Part shown: in pieces, positions 1 to 5,585 of the stretch
Layout of the letters: each line of letters starts with the position of its first letter
Numbering within the stretch: position 1 is the stretch's first letter
Translations under genes and position numbers: made by a program
Origin: JBBQVS01 sp038211295
GTDB lineage: Bacteria > Chloroflexota > Ktedonobacteria > Ktedonobacterales > Ktedonobacteraceae
Direction: 5' to 3'
DNA length: 22,051 nucleotides
Assembly: GCA_038211295.1 (NCBI GenBank)
Contig: JBBQVS010000070.1
Span: 1-22,051 of the forward strand
The notes under the pieces: model-generated
Database searches by the model: none
Told to the model about the DNA's origin: nothing
What the model saw: only the letters and a program-made list of their open reading frames with translations

Positions 1-1
1 A

Positions 2-586
2 GGGTTGCCGGAGTGGCTGATTGCGCCTCTGCTTCGCAAGCAAACAGTATTCCGACTTGGCAGGTTTTTTACGGCACCCATTCTCACCGGCGTGTTGTTT
101 AACGCAAATCTCTGGTTGTGGCACGCACCACCCATTTACAACGCGATGATAACAAACCTACCCTTACATATCGTGTCGCATCTATTGTTTATCACAACGG
201 GCGTACTCTTTTGGTGGCCCATTCTTAGCCCGATGAAAGAGCTATTGCCGCCGCTCTCCATCTGGCGTAAGCTCGCCTATCTCTTTTTTAGTGATATGCC
301 AATGGTGCTTCTAGGTGCTGGCCTGACCTTTGTCCCGCCACTTTACTCGCGCTACATCTATGCGCCTCGCATCTGGGGGCTTTCACCAGAAACAGATCAG
401 CAGCTTGGCGGTCTGCTCATGTGGATACCAGGCAGTATCTTTTTTATTGTCATTGTCAGCATTCTTTTTCTACAATGGATGCAGGCACAGGATGCAAAAC
501 AGCGTGTAGATGAGGCTATTCTGTATGGAGATGAGGACGAAGAGATCGAGATTGAGCGCGAAACGGAACAGCCAAAACTTGTGTAA
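2..586 (+). CDS. ctaG: CtaG-type cytochrome c oxidase assembly protein (5' partial)
   Basis: This is a polytopic membrane protein of the caa3_CtaG family, which is linked to copper insertion and assembly of caa3-type cytochrome oxidase. About 194 residues are visible. The reading frame is open to the left edge, and the TTG at position 5 is probably internal, because family members usually have more N-terminal membrane helices. Counting from that TTG, the conserved WLWHAPPIY segment (His40), the paired histidines H55 and H59 followed by a FWWP turn (70-72), and the GGLLMWIPG helix (135-143) are family hallmarks and candidate copper ligands. The tail after residue 165 is acidic and cytoplasmic-looking. 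It lies 232 bp upstream of coxB on the same strand, which supports an oxidase assembly role. Assignment to the family is confident; copper handling is family knowledge, not something seen here. Confidence 0.85.
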   Translation, partial: GLPEWLIAPLLRKQTVFRLGRFFTAPILTGVLFNANLWLWHAPPIYNAMITNLPLHIVSHLLFITTGVLFWWPILSPMKELLPPLSIWRKLAYLFFSDMPMVLLGAGLTFVPPLYSRYIYAPRIWGLSPETDQQLGGLLMWIPGSIFFIVIVSILFLQWMQAQDAKQRVDEAILYGDEDEEIEIERETEQPKLV

Positions 587-642
587 AGAAAGGATAGCCT
601 GTGCTCATTCAGGTTATTGTAAGGTCGAACGTGAAATCTGCA

Positions 643-658
643 AGCCTGCTGTCAGGCT
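643..658 (+). other. small stem-loop downstream of ctaG
   Basis: AGCCTG (643-648) and CAGGCT (653-658) form a perfect 6-bp stem with a CTGT loop. No T-run follows, so it is at best a weak terminator or processing site between ctaG and coxB. In the rest of this 232-bp gap I see only a possible CATAAT -10 box at 758-763 with a poor -35 (TTGTTC, 733-738), so any separate coxB promoter is unproven. Confidence 0.3.
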
Positions 659-818
659 CTCTTGATACAGTGTTGTGTAATATGGAAAAATAGCGCATCT
701 CGCAATGCCATCGGTTATTGCCTGCTTGAACGTTGTTCATTCGTAGTATTGGTAACGCATAATTTTCTTTGTTCATCGTCAAAATAACGTACTTGCTGTA
801 CTCGTTAGGAGATCAGAT

Positions 819-1946
819 GTGAGGAATTCTCTATTTCGCAATCCAAGACCCTGGCTTATGCTATTCACAGGCGTTTTGTTTGCGTTTTTCCTGGTCGCAT
901 GTGGGGACGATACCCCCAAACAATATGGGCCACATACCATACTAAACACGGCAGGCCCTGTCGCGGAGAGCGAACGGTTCCTGTTCTACATTATTCTCTT
1001 TATCGCCACCGTCATCTTTGTACTTGTCGAAGGCATTCTGATTGTTTCAATCGTTCGCTTTCGTCGCAAGCCGGGGGACGGAGAGCCATATCAGAATCAT
1101 GGTAACTTGCGTATCGAGGTTCTCTGGACGGTCATTCCCGCGCTCATTCTGTTTATCGTGCTTGGCGTTACCATTAATGGGCTATTCCAGGTATCGACGG
1201 TTCCACCGGGCAAGTCGATCAATGTTACAGCGATTGGGCACCAGTGGTGGTGGGAGTTCTACTATCCTGATTACAACATCACAACGGCTGACTCATTGCA
1301 CGCGCCTGTTGGTACAGTGGTCAATGTACGCCTATACTCGAATAACGTCATTCATAGTTTCTGGATTCCCGCGTTGACTGGCAAAACCGACGATATTCCA
1401 GGTCATAACAACACGAAGTGGTTTAAGGCAGATCGGACGGGCGTCTTCTATGGAGAGTGCGCTGAGTTTTGTGGAGCACAGCACGCGCACATGGCCTTTA
1501 ATGCAGTCATAGACAATCAGGATGATTTTAGTACCTGGGTTACAACACAGCAACAGGCGGCCGTCGTGCCAGATCAGGGCAGTCTCGCGGCTAGTGGCGC
1601 GAAGCTGTTTGTTGGCATATGCGCCACCTGTCATGGTATTGTAGGTAAAGGCACCGGGTACATGAGTGGGTATCAAGATCCTACTGTGGCCTGTAATGAT
1701 CCCAATGTTGCTTGTAAAGTGGGGCCGAACCTGACACACTTTGCGAACCGCAACCTCATTGCCGGTGGTGTCCTGGTACACGACCATGACCAGTGTACCA
1801 ATCCTGATAACCTTACGAATTGTCAACTCGCGCAATGGCTGGCGAACCCGCAAGGTATTAAACCAGGCAACGATATGGTACTTGGGGCAACTTTGAAACC
1901 CGATCAAATTAAAGAGTTGGTAGCGTATCTGGAGTCGCTCAAATAA
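819..1946 (+). CDS. coxB: caa3-type cytochrome c oxidase subunit II with fused cytochrome c
   Basis: Subunit II takes electrons from cytochrome c through the CuA centre and passes them to subunit I. The 375-residue protein starts with a lipoprotein signal (lipobox LVAC, Cys28), so it should be lipid-anchored as well as held by two membrane helices (about 53-78 and 102-124). The CuA ligands are all present: H179, C214, E216, C218, H222 and M225. A cytochrome c domain follows, with the CATCH haem motif (C268, C271, H272) and M353 as probable axial ligand, which makes this the caa3 form that carries its own electron donor. The haem domain contains extra cysteines (C292, C299, C326, C335). The start is GTG at 819, set by TTAGGAG at 806-811 with normal spacing; the ATG at 817 is out of frame. 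It is followed by coxA. Confidence 0.97.
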   Translation: MRNSLFRNPRPWLMLFTGVLFAFFLVACGDDTPKQYGPHTILNTAGPVAESERFLFYIILFIATVIFVLVEGILIVSIVRFRRKPGDGEPYQNHGNLRIEVLWTVIPALILFIVLGVTINGLFQVSTVPPGKSINVTAIGHQWWWEFYYPDYNITTADSLHAPVGTVVNVRLYSNNVIHSFWIPALTGKTDDIPGHNNTKWFKADRTGVFYGECAEFCGAQHAHMAFNAVIDNQDDFSTWVTTQQQAAVVPDQGSLAASGAKLFVGICATCHGIVGKGTGYMSGYQDPTVACNDPNVACKVGPNLTHFANRNLIAGGVLVHDHDQCTNPDNLTNCQLAQWLANPQGIKPGNDMVLGATLKPDQIKELVAYLESLK

Positions 1947-1957
1947 GAGTACACGTT

Positions 1958-1978
1958 CCGCCCCAGGCCCTGGGGCGG
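1958..1978 (+). other. GC-rich hairpin between coxB and coxA
   Basis: A perfect 9-bp stem, CCGCCCCAG (1958-1966) against CTGGGGCGG (1970-1978), has a 3-base loop. It ends 10 bases before the coxA Shine-Dalgarno. No T-run follows, so it is unlikely to stop transcription completely. A role in mRNA processing, stability or differential expression of coxB and coxA is inference. Confidence 0.6.
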
Positions 1979-2001
1979 GCTAGACCTTGGAGGAATTGCC
2001 A

Positions 2002-3696
2002 ATGGCAACTCAGACAATCATTGAAAGTCCATCAGTAGCGGTTCGTCGAAAAAGTTTCAGCGAAACGTACATTGGCGAGTGGATTACATCTACCGACCAT
2101 AAGCAACTCGGCATCATGTACCTCGTAACTGGATTTTTCTTCTTCCTCGTAGGCGGTATGGAGGCTCTCCTTATCCGCACACAGCTCGCGGTGCCAAATG
2201 GACATGTGTTGACTCCCCAGGAGTACAACCAAGTATTTACCATGCATGGCACCACCATGATTTTCTTATTCGTTATTCCCGTGTTGGCAGGCTTTGGTAA
2301 CTATGTTGTGCCGCTCATGATCGGTGCCCGTGATATGGCCTTTCCGCGTATGAATGCGTTTGGCTATTGGGTACTGTTCTTCGGGGGCATCTTTCTACAA
2401 TCAAGTTTTCTGTTCAACTCAGCACCAAATGGCGGCTGGTTTATGTATGCACCACTTAGCGAGCCAATCGCGAACTGTGGTGGCCTCCATGCTTACACCT
2501 GCACCAATGGCATGAACTCAGACTTCTGGCTGCTTGGTACGCTTTTGCTTGGTATCTCGTCGATTGCAGGGTCGGTAAACTTTGTTGTTACCATCCTCAA
2601 ACTTCGCGCACCTGGTATGAGTATCAACCGTATGCCGCTCTTTACCTGGATGGTTCTGGTGCAGGCGTTCCTACTGCTTTTCGCATTGCCAAGCCTGACC
2701 GCTGCGAGCGTTCTGCTTTTGCTGGATCGTCACGCTGGTACACACTTCTATGTCGCACAGGCTGGTGGCGATCCACTGTTGTGGCAACACCTGTTCTGGT
2801 CTTTTGGACATCCTGAAGTGTACATTCTTATTCTACCTGCCTTTGGTATCATCTCAGAGGTATTGCCGGTCTTCTCACGCAAGCCAATCTTTGGCTACAC
2901 CTTTATCGCGTGGTCTGGCGTGGCTATTGGTTTCTTGAGCTTCACCGTGTGGGCGCACCACATGTTCGCGGTTGGCCTCCCCCCCATCGCGCAGGCATTC
3001 TTTGCGACCAGCACAACCCTGATCGCAATTCCAACGGCTGTAAAAATCTTTAACTGGATTGGTACAATCTGGGGCGGCAAAATCGTGTTCAAAGCTCCAA
3101 TGTACTTTGCGCTTGGCTTTATCGCCATGTTCCTGATTGGTGGTCTGAATGGCGCGGCTCTCGCGGTTGTCCCTTTCGATTATCAGATGACGGATAGCTA
3201 CTTTGTCGTCGCACACATTCACTATGTGCTCTTTGGTGGTACGGCTCTGGGCATCTTTTCGGGTATCTATTACTGGTTCCCCAAAATGACGGGCAAGTAT
3301 CTCCGTGAAGGGTTGGCGCAGTGGCACTTCTGGCTGATGTTGATCGGTATCAACCTGACGTTCTTCCCAATGCATCTGCTGGGGCTGCTCGGTATGCCAC
3401 GCCGCTACTATACCTATGCTGGTACTGTTGGCTGGAACGAACTGAATCTGCTCGCGACGGTTGGTGCATTCATTCTTGCTATCTCTGTTATCATCTTCAT
3501 GTATAACATTATTGTGAGCCTGAAGAATGGACAGAAGTCTGGTAGCGATCCCTGGGATGCCTTCACACTTGAGTGGGACACAACCTCCCCGCCAAAGAAG
3601 TACAACTTCCTGGAAATTCCTGTTGTGCGTAGCCGCCGTCCCTTCTATGATAAGAAGAATCCAGAGATTGCAGATTGGAAGACCGTTACTCACTAG
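2002..3696 (+). CDS. coxA: cytochrome c oxidase subunit I (A-type haem-copper oxidase)
   Basis: This is the catalytic subunit, reducing O2 to water at the haem a3-CuB site while pumping protons. The 564-residue, about 12-helix protein has every key ligand: H82 and H407 for low-spin haem a, H405 for haem a3, and H270, H319 and H320 for CuB. Tyr274 lies in GHPEVYI, the cross-linked Tyr-His pair, and E272 of the same motif marks the A1 type with a standard D channel. K348 is the probable K-channel lysine. ATG at 2002 is preferred over the upstream in-frame TTG at 1987, because GGAGGA at 1989-1994 sits 7 bases before 2002 and would be part of the coding region if TTG were used. The external loop after helix III carries an inserted segment with C159 and C167. 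It is second in the structural operon, between coxB and the small subunit gene. Confidence 0.98.
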   Translation: MATQTIIESPSVAVRRKSFSETYIGEWITSTDHKQLGIMYLVTGFFFFLVGGMEALLIRTQLAVPNGHVLTPQEYNQVFTMHGTTMIFLFVIPVLAGFGNYVVPLMIGARDMAFPRMNAFGYWVLFFGGIFLQSSFLFNSAPNGGWFMYAPLSEPIANCGGLHAYTCTNGMNSDFWLLGTLLLGISSIAGSVNFVVTILKLRAPGMSINRMPLFTWMVLVQAFLLLFALPSLTAASVLLLLDRHAGTHFYVAQAGGDPLLWQHLFWSFGHPEVYILILPAFGIISEVLPVFSRKPIFGYTFIAWSGVAIGFLSFTVWAHHMFAVGLPPIAQAFFATSTTLIAIPTAVKIFNWIGTIWGGKIVFKAPMYFALGFIAMFLIGGLNGAALAVVPFDYQMTDSYFVVAHIHYVLFGGTALGIFSGIYYWFPKMTGKYLREGLAQWHFWLMLIGINLTFFPMHLLGLLGMPRRYYTYAGTVGWNELNLLATVGAFILAISVIIFMYNIIVSLKNGQKSGSDPWDAFTLEWDTTSPPKKYNFLEIPVVRSRRPFYDKKNPEIADWKTVTH

Positions 3697-3726
3697 TACA
3701 TATGTATTGGCAACTACGCATGGGTG

Positions 3727-3752
3727 TGGCGATGGGCTGCAAACCGTCGCCA
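3727..3752 (+). other. stem-loop between coxA and the small oxidase subunit gene
   Basis: TGGCGATGG (3727-3735) pairs with CCGTCGCCA (3744-3752), nine pairs including one G-T, around an 8-base loop. There is no T-run, so this looks like an intra-operon processing or stability element rather than a terminator. It lies in the 120-bp gap between the coxA stop and the next start. Confidence 0.45.
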
Positions 3753-3816
3753 TATCCAATCTTACTCATGGGGCATACTTGTTCCCGCGATGAGATATAT
3801 AAAGAAGAGGTCTATA

Positions 3817-4176
3817 GTGTCCCAAGAGCAAAAAAATACGGTTCAACAGCAAGAGGTGGTAACAGACGAAAAAGAGCGCGTTACTCCTATGGCCCCACAA
3901 GAGGCCACAACTGGCGAGTCGAGCGTGAAAGAGACGGAAGTGTATGTAGATGTGGCTACTCTGTCTGGCAAGAAGCGCAAAAAGAGAAAATTCCGCGAAA
4001 GGCTTGTATACGAGTCTGAAATTAGTCCACGCCCAAGTGCGTGGCCTATCGCACTTGCCTTTTCTGTTGCTCTACTGCTCTTTGGACTGATCTATAACGT
4101 ATACTTTCTAGGTGCGGGCATAATTCTTGTGACTGTCTGTATCCTGGGCTGGGTTTTGGAACGTCAAAAGGCGTGA
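3817..4176 (+). CDS. small cytochrome c oxidase subunit, subunit IV-like (two TM)
   Basis: This is a 119-residue protein with a long, charged, soluble N-terminus (1-70, Gln/Glu-rich then Lys/Arg-rich at 52-60) and two closely spaced membrane helices (about 75-95 and 97-114). The turn into the first helix reads PRPSAWPI (71-78). A Pro-Ser-x-Trp-Pro entry and a two-helix hairpin are what I associate with small subunit IV-type proteins of actinobacterial and caa3-type oxidases. Its place between coxA and coxC supports an accessory or stabilising oxidase subunit. Start: GTG at 3817 has AAGAAGAGG (3802-3810) 6 bases upstream, whereas the in-frame ATG at 3790 has no ribosome site. Family assignment rests on position, size and the helix pattern, so it is moderate. 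Confidence 0.72.
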   Translation: MSQEQKNTVQQQEVVTDEKERVTPMAPQEATTGESSVKETEVYVDVATLSGKKRKKRKFRERLVYESEISPRPSAWPIALAFSVALLLFGLIYNVYFLGAGIILVTVCILGWVLERQKA

Positions 4177-4207
4177 TGTTTATATATCACGAAGATTGGA
4201 GTGAGTT

Positions 4208-4840
4208 ATGAGTACCGCTCATGGCGAACAGGTAAGAATACTTGAGGAGCACGTTGGCGAGATAGGGCATGGGATCAACTGGTGGGGAATGATGTTCTTC
4301 ATCGCCTCGGAAGCGTTGATCTTCGCCAACCTGATCGCAGCATATCTCTATCTGGAAATTCGCGGCACGAGCTTGAAGAACTTCTGGGTGTTGCCAAACG
4401 GTGAACACTTGGACTGGAAGATGCCTCTGGCTAATACCGCAATTCTCCTTTTAAGCAGTGTCCCAGTCATCTGGGCGCGTGCGAGCATTGTAAAAGGTAA
4501 TAAGCGTAACCTTGTGCTTGGTCTGTCCGCGACTATTATTATGGGGCTTATCTTTCTTGGTGGACAGGTTTATGAGTATATTGGCCTCTTTGGCTTAAAG
4601 TTTAATATTGGGTACAGTACCTTTGGTTCAGCATTCTTCACGCTGACCGGCTTTCACGGTATTCACGTTACTATCGGCGTGTTATTCCTTGTAATCTGCC
4701 TTATCCGCGCTATTCGTGGTGACTTCACCGACAAAAAGCACTTCGCGGTAGAAGCCGGAGAGATGTACTGGCACTTCGTTGACCTCGTGTGGGTCGTTGT
4801 ATTCAGTACCGTGTACCTCCTGCCCCTCTTACACGGCTAG
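4208..4840 (+). CDS. coxC: cytochrome c oxidase subunit III
   Basis: This is a haem-copper oxidase subunit III of 210 residues, the short five-helix length typical of caa3 and quinol oxidases. Visible landmarks are the first-helix acidic residue E35 in FFIASEALIF, the GFHGIHV turn (148-154), E183 near the last loop, and the C-terminal YWHFVDLVW motif (187-195). The subunit has no redox centre; in the family it stabilises subunit I and helps keep proton uptake active. ATG at 4208 has GGAG at 4198-4201. It is the last gene of the oxidase operon, with a strong terminator starting 12 bases after the stop. Confidence 0.96.
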   Translation: MSTAHGEQVRILEEHVGEIGHGINWWGMMFFIASEALIFANLIAAYLYLEIRGTSLKNFWVLPNGEHLDWKMPLANTAILLLSSVPVIWARASIVKGNKRNLVLGLSATIIMGLIFLGGQVYEYIGLFGLKFNIGYSTFGSAFFTLTGFHGIHVTIGVLFLVICLIRAIRGDFTDKKHFAVEAGEMYWHFVDLVWVVVFSTVYLLPLLHG

Positions 4841-4852
4841 CTTTCAGTAACT

Positions 4853-4907
4853 CCGTAGGGCGATGAAACAAGTATCTGCGTTTCGTCACCCTACGGGTTT
4901 TTCCTTT
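4853..4907 (+). terminator. strong intrinsic terminator of the cox operon
   Basis: CCGTAGGG (4853-4860) pairs with CCCTACGG (4889-4896). After one mismatch, eight more pairs follow (4862-4869 with 4880-4887), closing a 10-base loop. TTTTT at 4898-4902 and TTT at 4905-4907 follow directly. It is one of the clearest rho-independent terminators in the window and marks the end of coxC transcription. Confidence 0.92.
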
Positions 4908-4923
4908 AGCAACCTTACCCACC

Positions 4924-4953
4924 TTTCCACTTTCAAACCTCTTAGGGTATACT
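4924..4953 (+). promoter_or_regulatory. candidate sigma-70-like promoter for the zinc-ribbon gene
   Basis: A TATACT -10 box (4948-4953, five of six consensus bases) has TTTCCA (4924-4929, four of six) 18 bases upstream. It lies just after the cox terminator and 85 bases before the next start codon, where a new promoter is needed. The -35 is weak, so this is tentative. Confidence 0.35.
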
Positions 4954-5037
4954 ATTGGAATGCCTCGCTTTTAGAGATTGTTTTCATATATACAGGTACT
5001 CGCCGCGATATTGTAGTAATAGAGGATGAGCTAGCAG

Positions 5038-5478
5038 ATGGATGAAAACGAAAAGACCACAGACACACAAGAAACAACGCGCACAGCAGGCTCTGTGGTT
5101 GTCGTTCGTCAAGAAGGTTCCCGTCGTCAGAGACGACGGGTCGTTACACGCTGTTCTATTTGCAATGGGCGCATCTGGTTTCGTCCTCTGCGTGTTACTG
5201 AGCCAGAAGGAGTCCCGGAGCCGCGTCTCTCTTGGACACTTTGTAAACCATGCTATAGTGCCTTAATTAACGAAATGCGCGTTTCTCCAGTACGCTCGGC
5301 CTTGCGCTTACGCGTAGCCGTTGGTATTGTGGCCTCCGAACGCTGGCCCCAGGCGTATACAACGCGGGTGCGTACTTACCTCGCGGATCGCAAGTTGTTC
5401 GTGTTTATCGTGGTTGGCCTGATCTTCACCATGATTATCCACCTTGCCCTCATCGTAGCAATTGCCGCGCTTCATTAG
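5038..5478 (+). CDS. zinc-ribbon-like protein with one C-terminal membrane helix, unknown function
   Basis: I do not recognise a named family. The 146-residue protein has a hydrophilic N-terminus (1-35) with an Arg-rich patch (29-34), then two Cys pairs, CSIC (C39, C42) and CKPC (C69, C72), spaced as in a four-Cys zinc ribbon. A basic stretch (81-118) follows, and one membrane helix at about 120-145 ends the protein, making it a tail-anchored protein facing the cytoplasm. The ATG at 5038 has AGAGGATGAG (5021-5030) upstream at rather long spacing. It stands alone between two intrinsic terminators, so it is its own transcription unit, next to the cox operon and the kinase gene. A redox- or metal-sensing role would be guesswork. 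Confidence 0.7.
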   Translation: MDENEKTTDTQETTRTAGSVVVVRQEGSRRQRRRVVTRCSICNGRIWFRPLRVTEPEGVPEPRLSWTLCKPCYSALINEMRVSPVRSALRLRVAVGIVASERWPQAYTTRVRTYLADRKLFVFIVVGLIFTMIIHLALIVAIAALH

Positions 5479-5508
5479 TCGCCTCAGCTTCTCAGAGTAA
5501 ATAGAAAC

Positions 5509-5544
5509 AGGGAGACAGCAGACACATGCCGTCCCCCTATTTTT
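5509..5544 (+). terminator. intrinsic terminator after the zinc-ribbon gene
   Basis: AGGGAGAC (5509-5516) pairs with GTCCCCCT (5531-5538) with one A-C mismatch, and GC (5518-5519) continues with GC (5528-5529). The loop is 8 bases. A T-run, TTTTT (5540-5544), follows one base after the stem. Confidence 0.8.
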
Positions 5545-5552
5545 CTGTCCTC

Positions 5553-5581
5553 TTAACAAAGCTTGACCATTACGCTAGAAT
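5553..5581 (+). promoter_or_regulatory. sigma-70-like promoter of the kinase-regulator gene
   Basis: TTAACA (5553-5558, five of six) and TAGAAT (5576-5581, five of six) are separated by exactly 17 bases. The promoter lies directly after the preceding terminator. The predicted transcription start is near 5588, so the first ATG of the gene (5586) would be leaderless or not transcribed; see the gene entry. Confidence 0.6.
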
Positions 5582-5585
5582 ATGA

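Noticed and set aside
1332..1907. 191-codon minus-strand frame opposite coxB
   Set aside because: Antisense to the CuA and cytochrome c domains; no ribosome site or domain of its own.
2875..3759. 294-codon open frame on the minus strand opposite coxA
   Set aside because: It lies entirely antisense to a gene with all catalytic residues intact and runs past its end. The translated product has no recognisable domain and looks like a frame shadow.
3675..4019. 114-codon plus-strand frame overlapping the coxA end and the small subunit gene
   Set aside because: It is in another frame from the well-supported GTG start at 3817 and gives a charged, domain-free product.
4863..5045. 60-codon plus-strand frame after coxC
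   Set aside because: It starts inside the cox terminator stem and has no ribosome site; its end overlaps the start of the zinc-ribbon gene.
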